Positions 6,154-13,502 of a stretch of DNA of 22,987 bases are shown here, one piece after another. Below the pieces are notes generated by a model that was not told the origin of the DNA, ran no database searches, and saw nothing but the letters and a program-made list of their open reading frames with translations. The first letter of the stretch is position 1. Every line of letters starts with the position of its first letter. Origin of the DNA: a virus. Where the stretch lies: the IMG/VR virus record IMGVR_UViG_3300047678_000265, positions 1 to 22,987 of that record, one strand, 5' to 3'. Position numbers and translations under genes: made by a program.

Positions 6154-8871
6154 ATGATAACATTGGAAGAATATAGCACGACAAAAGAACAACTTCACCA
6201 GCAACAGCAAGACAGCGAGGTCAATGTCCTCGGTGGTTTCATGCCGAACGACCCTGACTTGTTCATCAATGAAGCTAAGGCTGAAAAGTTTGCTGAAGTT
6301 GGAAGCATTCCCAAGACTCCCATTATGTTCGACCAATGGGACACATTGTTCCTAAATCAATTTCCACCCGAGTTTTATCGACAAGCATTGGTTTGGAGAT
6401 ACCGGGAAGGATTGATAATGGCAGCAGAGATGATTGAAAGAGGCCAGCCAATTCCTGAAGATGCTAACGTCAAGTTCTCAACACGAGGCAAAAGAAGCAA
6501 AGATCAAAATGTATCTGCACAAAGAGGCGAAGGTGAAGCATGGTTTCATGTGAAAACTTTCATCCAACCCCTGTATGAAAAGCTCACCAAAAAGAGAAAC
6601 CTGCAATTACTTGCCGAATCAGATTATGCAGACAAAACGGCCTATGAAAAGAAGTTCGGAAACTACGGTTTTGACTTGAGCGACAGACACCAAGACAAGA
6701 GTGGTCATTGGCACGCAAAAAACTTCAACTTTATGACTGAGGAAGCTGCCAAGAAAATCATTGCCGAGTGGCGTATGGCTATTGCTACCGGCTTCCTGCA
6801 CCATCCAGAAGACGAACATGTCCAAACGGCGGTCAAGGGAGCTAAGGCAAGTTATCAAAATTGGGGTGGCGGACATAATCCACAAGAACATAATGCAATG
6901 GTGGATTGGCAAGGCAACCTGATCGATGCTGCCCATCGTGGTGAGAATCAAGGTACATACACCATGACCCACGGAGCAGAAACCGCTATCGCTCTGGCAA
7001 AACAACTTGGACTTAATGTAAGTCCTGATGGAAAAGTAGTTTACAAATATCGCAAAGGTGACAAAGTAGTTGAACAAGCTCATGAAATGCCAGTTCTGTT
7101 GCCGGGATATCTAATTCCTACTGGTGTGGTACATGGATACCAAAACAGGGTGAAGAATCTGCAATTTTACAAGAGCAAAATGCAAGAAGAACCGCAAAAT
7201 GCTTCTTGGAAAACTGCATATGAAGAAACCATCAATAACCATAAAAAGGTTATGGAGAAAATGCCTCGTAAAACTGCGTTCCAATGGAATGTAAGTCGAT
7301 ACAATCTTTCCACAAAACCAGTGAAGGTCAAAAATCCTGATGGTACTGAACAAATCCTACATGTTAGAAAATACAGAACAATGTATGCTAATCATGATTC
7401 AATGGCAGCAACAACGCCAACCAAAATGCATCAAGAACGTATTGAAGGCTCAAAGGAAGCCAAAGATGTTTTGAAGAAATGGTTCCTCGATGGCGGGACA
7501 AAAGATGGCCGCTCAATGGAAGATGAATGGCGTGTATTGATTCCGCCGGGAGTACGAATTGAAGCGAATGTTCCAGTCGAAGGCGTTCAAATCAAGAATC
7601 CCGTGCAAGCTGGTGTAGATTTGTTCATGGATTTCTTGAGTGGAAGTGCAACTCATGGCGAGGTATATCCAATCCTGATGCAAATGTATGGTGATGTGTT
7701 GAACTTCACCAACACTCGTTTGTTGGCTTTGGCGGGGGAACCTATGCTGCAAACTTTTGCACAACAAATTGCTCCGCTTGGGAAAAACGCAAAAAATGTT
7801 CACAAGTGGCCTGAAGAATTGAAAGCTTCTTGGCAATCCATTTACAACTTTTTGCTCAGTCGTTCAAGAGCTTACGCCAGCCAATTGGCTCAAATAGATT
7901 TGGGAGCCGGAACCAGACGAGATAGAGAGTCACGAGCGGCCCGAATGGATATGTTGCGACAAATAGAACCAAGTATTACTGATCCAAAGCAAAAAGAAAC
8001 TGTTGGCAAATGGAAACAGCAATGGCAACTATCCCCCGAAGAACAAGCTCAGTTCCAAAAGACTGTGGGAATTGCTCCGGGGTCTGGTATTCGTCACGAT
8101 GCAAGACAAGCACCTGATCGTGGATGGCCGGGACATGAAGTCGGCGGGCCTAGACCTGATTCGACTAAACTCGTTCAGTTCGCCCACAGCTTTGAAGAGT
8201 TGAACAAAAAGAGAGCCGCCCAGATTTCACAAGGACAAAAAACCCGTCACGAAGGGGCTAAATCTTTGGATTTGGAAGGATTAAAGGAAAGCATTAAACA
8301 GGAATTGACATTGCGTTATGCAATGTATGATGACTATTTCTTCTATGATGTTTTGAATCAAATGATGCAAGGTGTCCCAGAAGATAAGGTTGATGCGGTT
8401 CACGCAAAGAACTATGCTATTGAACGCACCAAGGCTGACCTAAAATCCAGCGGAGTGCGTGTTGCCAATATAGAAAACATCAAGGTCAAAGGATTGTCCA
8501 AGAGTGACGAAGCCCATAAGAATCGCATTTTGAAGGATTTGAAGGGCGAAATGCGACCAAAAGCAACTTTGAAGCCCGCTTTTGGTAATGAAAAAGTAAT
8601 GGGATTAGGTGATGACCAGAACTACATTAATTGGCTTGCCAAAAGCCCTCAATGGATGAAATCTGCTGAAGATAAAATCAAGTCTATGGGAATAGAAAAC
8701 GATACACTGCATCCTTTGGTGAAAGCCGTCAATAAAGCAAAAAAAGTAATGCAACAACGACCACCACAACCACAAGTTCCCCAAGCTGCACCCACCCAAC
8801 CATCGCAAGATTGGTTGTTCCCCGGTTTGGAAAACATGGCTCTAACAAAGAAGAAAAATGCAAAACCTTGA
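6154..8871 (+). CDS. Large unknown protein (possible virion protein)
   Basis: A 905-aa soluble, polar protein, one of the largest here, with no recognisable catalytic motif, signal peptide or membrane helix. The N-terminus is Gln-rich (HQQQQDSEV). Residues 50-110 and 180-240 are helical with many aromatic residues (FYRQALVWRYREGL, IIAEWRMAIATGFLHHP). The middle has a beta-rich patch (HEMPVLLPGYLIPTGVVHGY), a region around EDEWRVLIPPGVRIEANVP, and a helical C-terminal third. The tail is Pro/Gln-rich and ends in basic residues (KKKNAKP). It lies between neck genes and is expressed from a T4-late-like box, so an internal or minor virion protein is a fair guess, but only a guess. The next gene starts inside its last 14 bases. 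Confidence 0.8.
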   Translation: MITLEEYSTTKEQLHQQQQDSEVNVLGGFMPNDPDLFINEAKAEKFAEVGSIPKTPIMFDQWDTLFLNQFPPEFYRQALVWRYREGLIMAAEMIERGQPIPEDANVKFSTRGKRSKDQNVSAQRGEGEAWFHVKTFIQPLYEKLTKKRNLQLLAESDYADKTAYEKKFGNYGFDLSDRHQDKSGHWHAKNFNFMTEEAAKKIIAEWRMAIATGFLHHPEDEHVQTAVKGAKASYQNWGGGHNPQEHNAMVDWQGNLIDAAHRGENQGTYTMTHGAETAIALAKQLGLNVSPDGKVVYKYRKGDKVVEQAHEMPVLLPGYLIPTGVVHGYQNRVKNLQFYKSKMQEEPQNASWKTAYEETINNHKKVMEKMPRKTAFQWNVSRYNLSTKPVKVKNPDGTEQILHVRKYRTMYANHDSMAATTPTKMHQERIEGSKEAKDVLKKWFLDGGTKDGRSMEDEWRVLIPPGVRIEANVPVEGVQIKNPVQAGVDLFMDFLSGSATHGEVYPILMQMYGDVLNFTNTRLLALAGEPMLQTFAQQIAPLGKNAKNVHKWPEELKASWQSIYNFLLSRSRAYASQLAQIDLGAGTRRDRESRAARMDMLRQIEPSITDPKQKETVGKWKQQWQLSPEEQAQFQKTVGIAPGSGIRHDARQAPDRGWPGHEVGGPRPDSTKLVQFAHSFEELNKKRAAQISQGQKTRHEGAKSLDLEGLKESIKQELTLRYAMYDDYFFYDVLNQMMQGVPEDKVDAVHAKNYAIERTKADLKSSGVRVANIENIKVKGLSKSDEAHKNRILKDLKGEMRPKATLKPAFGNEKVMGLGDDQNYINWLAKSPQWMKSAEDKIKSMGIENDTLHPLVKAVNKAKKVMQQRPPQPQVPQAAPTQPSQDWLFPGLENMALTKKKNAKP

Positions 8872-9007
8872 TTTCAAATTATGGTTGAAAGAAATGGTTG
8901 GCACGGGAGCCATTTATGATCCAAAGGTCAAACCAGTGGATTTCCAATGGTGGGGTGCGCCAGAATCTATGGGTAAGCCAGTCAAAAAGAAAAACAAGAA
9001 GAAATAA
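8858..9007 (+). CDS. Small basic protein, 49 aa
   Basis: A short frame starting at ATG 8858, within the last codons of the 905-aa gene, and ending TAA at 9005-9007, which overlaps the next ATG (TAATG). It fills what would otherwise be an empty 135-bp gap. The protein begins MQNLDFKLWLKEMVG, has an aromatic centre (PVDFQWWGAPESMGKPV) and ends in KKKNKKK. Overlaps at both ends suggest translational coupling with its neighbours. The Trp-rich segment plus Lys-rich tail could bind nucleic acid or another virion part. No family is recognised. Confidence 0.65.
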   Translation: MQNLDFKLWLKEMVGTGAIYDPKVKPVDFQWWGAPESMGKPVKKKNKKK

Positions 9008-9324
9008 TGTCTAATCCATTTCAAAATCTAAATCCCTTGGCAATCGGCATGAAGAAACTTCTCTTTGACTTGCTTAAAGATAAGTATCCAGAGCATGAAG
9101 AAATGATATCAAGACTGGCAACAGTTGTTGTCACGGAAAAAGATTACTCTGCTGTAACTAAAATGCTAATCGACATTTATTACAAGGGATTTTCTCAAGC
9201 AGTCGAAGCCCAACGAGACCAACTGGAAAAATTAGGATATAAGGTCCAAGTTTATCATGGAAGCAATTCAGGTCCGACTCCGAAGATTTTCAATCAGCAA
9301 AATGTGGTTGATGATCAGAAATAG
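9007..9324 (+). CDS. Unknown small protein, 105 aa
   Basis: A 105-aa protein of unrecognised family. Residues 1-80 look mostly helical (LAIGMKKLLFDLLKDKYPEH; MISRLATVVVT; AVTKMLIDIYYKGF). The C-terminal 25 residues are polar and probably flexible. There is no membrane segment. Its ATG overlaps the stop of the 49-aa gene, so it is the third member of a coupled set with the 905-aa protein. Its last 35 bp overlap the convergent gene ending at 9290, so the two 3' ends share sequence. Confidence 0.7.
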   Translation: MSNPFQNLNPLAIGMKKLLFDLLKDKYPEHEEMISRLATVVVTEKDYSAVTKMLIDIYYKGFSQAVEAQRDQLEKLGYKVQVYHGSNSGPTPKIFNQQNVVDDQK

Positions 9325-9889
9325 TACACGACACAATCAATCCGCCATTCTTAGGCTCCGTCTGCATTGTTTTCCACCATCTGAACTGATTGTATTTTGC
9401 TCCGTTTCGGTACATTGATGGGTAAACAATTGAGTTGTTTTCAAGTTTTTCCAAGTTGGTCCAAAAGGCAAGGAAGTATTCATCTTGCTTTATGACCACC
9501 CCTTCAAACTTGAACTTATCACCATAATCAATCTTTTGGTATGAGTCTCCGTAAAGGGAGTCCGTGTGTTGCCGTATGATTGCCGGAAGACAATGAAAAA
9601 CAATTACATGGTCTTCCAGAAACTTGTCCTTCGGCTTCTCGTTCTTAACAATGGGAATTTCTGGTGACGTAACTACCTCTTTCACTGCAACCTTTTGCTC
9701 CACAATAACTTGTGGCTCGTGTCGTATTTCTTCCAAGATTTTCCGGTCGTCCTCATCCAATTTAGCGTCTGGATTGATAACGACTTGTCGCCAACTGATG
9801 TTGTAGACGGTCACTTTGGACTTATCCCATCGGTCTTGATTAATGATCAGCGGATTAGGCCGGGTGAGAGGTAAAAATGGGTCTTTCAT
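9290..9889 (-). CDS. Unknown protein, 199 aa
   Basis: A 199-aa protein of unrecognised family. The first 60 residues contain VTVYNISWRQVVINPDAKLD, then an acidic helix (DEDDRKILEEIRHEP) and a Val/Lys/Glu-rich linker (about 67-90). The C-terminal 105 residues are a compact beta-rich domain (DHVIVFHCLPAIIRQH, FEGVVIKQDEYFLAFWTNLE, FRWWKTMQTEP). The ATG at 9889 has only a weak upstream GAGTCAAG. It runs against the 105-aa gene and away from the sigma70 promoter at 9907, so it is outside the stress cassette. It may be a minor virion or host-interaction protein; nothing in it decides. Confidence 0.7.
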   Translation of the reverse strand: MKDPFLPLTRPNPLIINQDRWDKSKVTVYNISWRQVVINPDAKLDEDDRKILEEIRHEPQVIVEQKVAVKEVVTSPEIPIVKNEKPKDKFLEDHVIVFHCLPAIIRQHTDSLYGDSYQKIDYGDKFKFEGVVIKQDEYFLAFWTNLEKLENNSIVYPSMYRNGAKYNQFRWWKTMQTEPKNGGLIVSCTISDHQPHFAD

Positions 9890-9906
9890 CTTGACTCGTT
9901 TTCTGG

Positions 9907-9934
9907 TTTACAAACCCGACACCTGTGCTATAAT
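9907..9934 (+). promoter_or_regulatory. Sigma70-type promoter with extended -10
   Basis: TTTACA (9907-9912) and TATAAT (9929-9934) are 16 bp apart, and TGC precedes the -10 box to give the extended -10 form TGCTATAAT. It is the best host-type promoter in the window. It points at the GC-rich membrane-stress cassette, whose first ATG is at 9983 with an AAAGGAGAG ribosome site. The expected start of transcription is about 9941. This suggests that unmodified host RNA polymerase reads the cassette, possibly early in infection. Confidence 0.7.
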
Positions 9935-9982
9935 GGTAGGGCAGGGAGAGTAGATAGGATAGTTATTCAAAGGAGAGAAAAA

Positions 9983-11083
9983 ATGCGAAAGTTTTTTGCG
10001 GGTTTGGTTGCAGTTGCAGTCTTCTCTTGGGGTGCGGAACTTGCTACTTATGCAGGTTCCCGGCCAAGTGGCAGCAGTGGTGCGAGTAGTTCGAGTCGCC
10101 CCTCTGGATCAAGCGGCGGTAGCTCCCGGCCTTCGGGGTCGAGCGGTGGTAGTTCTCGTCCCTCTGGTTCCAGCCCTTCAAGCGGCGGTAGCTCCCGGCC
10201 TTCGGGGTCGAGCGGTGGTAGTTCTCGTCCCTCTGGTTCCAGCCCTTCAAGCGGCGGTAGCTCTCGACCGAGCGGCTCGTCCCCCTCACCTTCTACCGGC
10301 AGTTCCCGTCCTTCGGGATCGAGTCCAAGTTCAAGCCCACCTTCATCTAGTGGTAGTTCTCGGCCGACCGGATCGCCTCCTTCCAGCACCAGTAGCGGCA
10401 GTTCAAGCAAGCCGACCAGTAGTTTCGACTCTGGTGCCAGCCGGGCGCAAACCCGAGTTGACAGCAAAGCAAGATATGAGGCTTCATCGAAGCCCAAGGA
10501 AAGTTACACCGCTTCCAATGGACGGAGCGTCAACATTGACGCCAACCATCCTAGCACTACGACGGTTCGTTCCCGAGTATATGACCATGACACTTACGTG
10601 ACATATCATCGAACCTACGTCACGCACTACGAGACGATGCCTCGGTACAGCTACTACTCGACCTTGCCAGTCGTGTATGTCGGTCCCGGCCATTACTCGC
10701 ATCTGTTCTGGTATTCGACCTTTGATTGGACGTTGAGTATGCAGGCAATGTGGCTTTACAATCACCAAGCCAACATTGATTCTCAGTTGTACCAGCAGCG
10801 GATGCAGAATGCCGCTCTACGGGCCGAAGTTGACCGGTTGCGTGCCTCTGGGGTACGTCCTGACCCGACTTTTGTTCCTGCCGATTACAAGGGCAAGGAA
10901 CAGTTGATGTATGACCCGGAATTCGTCGCTAGTGCTGCAAATATGCGAGATACGGGACATTATGCCAGCGGCGGAAGCGGTGGTGGCGGGTGGGTGATAC
11001 TGTGGACGCTACTTATCATCGCCGTCATCATCCTGATTGTTTGGCTGATATTCGGCGTGAAGTGGGAAACGAGCCGATACTGA
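9983..11083 (+). CDS. Secreted/membrane-anchored protein with SRPSGSS repeats
   Basis: A 366-aa protein with an N-terminal signal peptide (MRKFFAGLVAVAVFSWGAEL; cleavage likely near Ala24). A Ser/Pro/Gly repeat region (about 25-155) is built from SRPSGSS units, and the DNA carries two perfect 69-bp tandem copies. A Tyr/His-rich extracytoplasmic part (about 190-260) includes YSYYSTLPVVYVGPGHYSH. A short coiled coil (NAALRAEVDRLRASG) precedes PDPTFVPADYKGK. One transmembrane helix (about 337-357) leaves a 9-residue tail. The layout 'WLYNH..., Leu-zipper, PDPxxxP' recalls envelope proteins encoded near PspA/YjfK-type genes in bacteria. It has a sigma70 promoter, a strong ribosome site and a higher GC content than the phage genes around it, which suggests acquisition from a bacterium. 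Function: inferred envelope-stress component. Confidence 0.8.
   Translation: MRKFFAGLVAVAVFSWGAELATYAGSRPSGSSGASSSSRPSGSSGGSSRPSGSSGGSSRPSGSSPSSGGSSRPSGSSGGSSRPSGSSPSSGGSSRPSGSSPSPSTGSSRPSGSSPSSSPPSSSGSSRPTGSPPSSTSSGSSSKPTSSFDSGASRAQTRVDSKARYEASSKPKESYTASNGRSVNIDANHPSTTTVRSRVYDHDTYVTYHRTYVTHYETMPRYSYYSTLPVVYVGPGHYSHLFWYSTFDWTLSMQAMWLYNHQANIDSQLYQQRMQNAALRAEVDRLRASGVRPDPTFVPADYKGKEQLMYDPEFVASAANMRDTGHYASGGSGGGGWVILWTLLIIAVIILIVWLIFGVKWETSRY
10111..10263. repeat. Perfect 69-bp tandem repeat, 2.2 copies
   Basis: Copy 1 is 10111-10179 and copy 2 is 10180-10248; they are identical. A third copy matches for its first 15 bases before diverging. Each unit begins AAGCGGCGGTAGCTCCCGG and encodes 23 residues of the Ser/Pro/Gly region. 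Because 69 is divisible by three, gain or loss of units keeps the frame. Complete identity of the copies suggests a recent duplication or continued slippage or recombination. Confidence 0.95.
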
Positions 11084-11152
11084 TACATTTGAATTGTGGT
11101 GCATCTGGAACCATTGTTCCAAGCCATTGACGAAGAAAACAGGAGAAGAGAA

Positions 11153-11821
11153 ATGCCAAAGGTAACTTTGTGGGACATGCTGACGAAGAAGAAGGCTGTG
11201 GCTGAATTGGAGCATTACAATCCTCTGAACCTTCGGATTGGAAACTCCATGAAAGTCAACACGGTGGACACAAGTGACCTCAACTTCACGTTGAAGTCCA
11301 TTCGTGAAGTCAATCGCTCCATCGATGGAACAGATCATAAGTTCTGTGATTACGATGTCCTTGCCCGTCCCTTCGGCAAGAATGAAATTCGCAAGCGACT
11401 TCGGTTAGTCCCTCGTGAAGAGAAGGATCGCAACCTCACCCATGATGTGGTGTTGTTCGAATTCCGGGAAGAGTTTGCCTATGATGAAGGCTTCCATGAT
11501 TGGTTGAAGGTCAACTCCGAAGTCACCCTTGGGGATTTGAAGCCCGGCGACCCCGACCCGCCACACTATTGGCGAGTGAACGACCTCAAGTCTCCGTGGG
11601 AAGCCAAGACGGTTTCCATGCGGGACGAGGACGGCAATGGAAAGATTGACGATAAGGAAGTTCACAATGGTCGTTTGACTTATTGGGACTTCTGGCGTAA
11701 CGTCAATGACGAAGGTGGCAACAAAGTCACCGAGTTTTACAACGTGGAAATGGATCAGGATGGCATGTTCTCGATTTGGGTTGGCCGTCTGATCGATCCT
11801 CTCCAAGTCAGTGTCATTTAA
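11153..11821 (+). CDS. YjfK/DUF2491-like protein with an EF-hand loop
   Basis: A 222-aa soluble protein. I start it at ATG 11153 because AGGAG lies 7 nt upstream; an in-frame upstream start at 11096 would add 19 residues without a ribosome site. Near the N-terminus, HYNPLNLRIGNSMKVNT resembles the 'NPLGLRLG' opening of the YjfK family, and the C-terminal LTYWDFWRNVNDEGGN, then EFYNVEMDQDG, follows the same plan; length agrees (YjfK is about 220 aa). In the middle, DEDGNGKIDDKE is a perfect EF-hand calcium loop (Asp1, Asp3, Asn5, Gly6, Ile8, Glu12). In bacteria YjfK is linked to the PspA-like YjfJ, and here a PspA-like gene follows directly. The family call is by eye and moderate; the EF-hand is clear. 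Confidence 0.6.
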   Translation: MPKVTLWDMLTKKKAVAELEHYNPLNLRIGNSMKVNTVDTSDLNFTLKSIREVNRSIDGTDHKFCDYDVLARPFGKNEIRKRLRLVPREEKDRNLTHDVVLFEFREEFAYDEGFHDWLKVNSEVTLGDLKPGDPDPPHYWRVNDLKSPWEAKTVSMRDEDGNGKIDDKEVHNGRLTYWDFWRNVNDEGGNKVTEFYNVEMDQDGMFSIWVGRLIDPLQVSVI

Positions 11822-11833
11822 GTAGGAGATAGC

Positions 11834-12457
11834 ATGTCTTTGAAAGCGTTTTGGAATTGGTTGTGGGGCGTGAAGACGACGGACGACCAGATCACCGAGA
11901 AGAAGGCGAAGTTGGAGTCGGCCCGCAAGGCCGTCGAAACTGGTGCCAGTTTGTGCCGTGAATACGAACGTAATGTTCGTATTCACTCTGAAAACCGCAA
12001 CGTACTACGGGCGAGAGTTGACAAGGCCCTGAAAGACGGCCGGGATGATGAAGCAATGCAGCTTCAAGAGAAGCTGGACGCCCAAGAAGACGCCGTTACT
12101 GACTATACATCCAAGTTTGAAGCGGCCAAGAAGGATCAAGAGTTGGCGATTCGCATTGTGGAGCAATTCCAACAAAACCTCCACGGCAATGTCAACGACT
12201 TGCAAGAATACAAGCGACAATTGGAAATTGCGGAAGCCAAGAAGGAAACCGCAAAGCTGGCTGCCGATCTTTCCACTGAGTCAAACGATTTGGCCTCTAC
12301 CAAGGCCGACTTGAAGCGGAAGATCGACGCCGCCAACTTCGAGGCTGAAACTGTTGCCTCGGCCTTTAAGCCACAGGAAGACAAATTCTCCGACATGGCA
12401 AAGAAGGAAGAAATGCGCCGAAAATTGCAACAGCGGAAAGAAGAATTGAAAGTCTGA
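11834..12457 (+). CDS. PspA/IM30-like coiled-coil membrane-stress protein
   Basis: A 207-aa, almost fully helical protein. The N-terminus MSLKAFWNWLWG is an amphipathic, Trp-rich helix as in PspA membrane-binding segments. Residues 20-175 are long coiled coils with the PspA-like 'ALKDGRDDEAMQLQEKLDAQE' spacing; the tail is charged (EEMRRKLQQRKEEL). Length matches PspA (about 220 aa). PspA/Vipp1 proteins assemble on the inner face of stressed membranes and limit proton leak. AGGAG stands 7 nt before the ATG, and the gene is 12 nt behind the YjfK-like gene, as third member of the cassette. A perfect 12-bp inverted repeat lies inside it (11958-11986). A non-PspA coiled coil remains possible. Confidence 0.65.
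   Translation: MSLKAFWNWLWGVKTTDDQITEKKAKLESARKAVETGASLCREYERNVRIHSENRNVLRARVDKALKDGRDDEAMQLQEKLDAQEDAVTDYTSKFEAAKKDQELAIRIVEQFQQNLHGNVNDLQEYKRQLEIAEAKKETAKLAADLSTESNDLASTKADLKRKIDAANFEAETVASAFKPQEDKFSDMAKKEEMRRKLQQRKEELKV
11958..11986. repeat. Perfect 12-bp inverted repeat inside the PspA-like gene
   Basis: Arms GTGAATACGAAC (11958-11969) and GTTCGTATTCAC (11975-11986) are exact inverse complements around a 5-nt loop, GTAAT. The hairpin falls in codons for residues about 42-51 (CREYERNVRI). There is no U-run after it, so it is not a typical terminator. It could be a protein-binding site, an mRNA structure or a recombination or nuclease target. Confidence 0.85.
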
Positions 12458-12462
12458 CTATC

Positions 12463-12480
12463 ATATCTTCATGAAGATAT
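12463..12480. promoter_or_regulatory. 18-bp perfect palindrome over the glycosyltransferase start
   Basis: ATATCTTCATGAAGATAT is a perfect palindrome whose centre is the ATG start codon at 12471. No Shine-Dalgarno sequence precedes that ATG. In RNA the two halves could hide the start codon; in DNA it could be a dimer-binding operator. It also lies 6 bp after the stop of the PspA-like gene, where weak termination is another possibility. Confidence 0.55.
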
Positions 12481-13502
12481 TTTATGGAATATGCGGCGAT
12501 GGCAGGGGCCACGCCGCACGTTCGTTTGCATTGATCGAGAAACTGACTTCTTTAGGACACGAAGTCAGTGTTTTCTCGTTTCATGAGGGATATGAGTTAT
12601 TTTCCCTATCAAACTTCCCCACTAGCAGGTTGTTCAAAATCAGCGGACTTCGTTTTGGACAAGATGCAACTGGAATCAGTTTGCGTCAAACCATCAAAAA
12701 TGCGTGGAATTACTTTTTCGATGCCAAAGCAGATTTGAAGTTTTTCAAATCTGAAATCAAAAAATTTGGGTCGCCGGGATTGATCATCAGCGATTTCGAA
12801 CCATTGCTCCCACGAATAGCCAATTACTTCCACATTCCATGCGTGACGATTGATAACCAACACAAATTTTGCACACCTTTGCGTGATGGCTTTTCGTTCG
12901 GACTGCAAGCTTACTCCATGCTTGCAGGCGTTTTCATTTCGCAATACATACCAAAACCTACGTTGTCGATTATCTCTACCTTCCACGAATGTGTCAACTT
13001 GGAGGGATATGATAGAATTGAAATCATGCTGAGGGAACAATTTGCAAATAGAAAACCAACTAACAAAGGACATGTGCTTGTATACGTGAGGCATCCAGTC
13101 CACATCAAAGTCAGCGAAGTCATATCCAAAACACCATACAAGTTTATCTTCTACGGTCCGCAAGGCACAATTTCTCCAAACATTGAATACAAGTCTACGA
13201 GTTATGGAGAATTTGCGGATGACCTAGCCAGTTGCTCAGGAGTGATCTGCTGTGGTGGCAACCAATTGATTGGTGAAGCCAAATACTTTGGCAAGAAAAT
13301 CATGGCGATTCCACTACCACGGCAAAATGAGCAAGAAATAAACTCAATATACGTCAAAAAAGAAAATCTCGGAGAATGTTGCTATCTGTCTGATTTTTCA
13401 GAACATCAAGTGGAGAAATTTTTGAATACACAATACAAGAGGGAGGAAGGGAGAAACGGTCTCAGTCAAGTCCTCGAATTATTGAAGCCCTACTTGCATT
13501 AA
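12471..13502 (+). CDS. GT-B glycosyltransferase (MurG/GT28-like)
   Basis: A 343-aa GT-B fold enzyme. The N-terminal motif GDGRGHAARS (residues 9-18) is the glycine-rich loop of MurG/GT28-like and TIGR00661-like transferases. The N-domain continues with GSPGLIISDFEPL, and the C-domain carries ICCGGNQLIGEAKYFGKK (about 259-276), the usual nucleotide-sugar binding region, followed by IPLPRQNEQEINSIYV. Length is normal. It should transfer a sugar from a UDP- or similar donor; the acceptor may be DNA, a virion protein or host surface sugar. It is AT-richer than the cassette just before it, so it marks the return to phage-like composition. The start codon sits in an 18-bp palindrome without a ribosome site. 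Its last 4 bp overlap the convergent gene. Confidence 0.8.
   Translation: MKIFYGICGDGRGHAARSFALIEKLTSLGHEVSVFSFHEGYELFSLSNFPTSRLFKISGLRFGQDATGISLRQTIKNAWNYFFDAKADLKFFKSEIKKFGSPGLIISDFEPLLPRIANYFHIPCVTIDNQHKFCTPLRDGFSFGLQAYSMLAGVFISQYIPKPTLSIISTFHECVNLEGYDRIEIMLREQFANRKPTNKGHVLVYVRHPVHIKVSEVISKTPYKFIFYGPQGTISPNIEYKSTSYGEFADDLASCSGVICCGGNQLIGEAKYFGKKIMAIPLPRQNEQEINSIYVKKENLGECCYLSDFSEHQVEKFLNTQYKREEGRNGLSQVLELLKPYLH

Noticed and set aside
10111-10263. CRISPR-like regular repeats
   Set aside because: The copies are directly adjacent, without unique spacers, and code in frame for a protein repeat.
10044-10497. Long open frames on the minus strand and in plus frame 3 across the Ser/Pro/Gly repeats
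   Set aside because: They mirror the GC-rich repeat of the real gene, have repetitive low-complexity products and no ribosome site.
11405-11986. 193-codon minus-strand frame across the YjfK-like and PspA-like genes
   Set aside because: Antisense shadow of two genes with good ribosome sites and coherent products.
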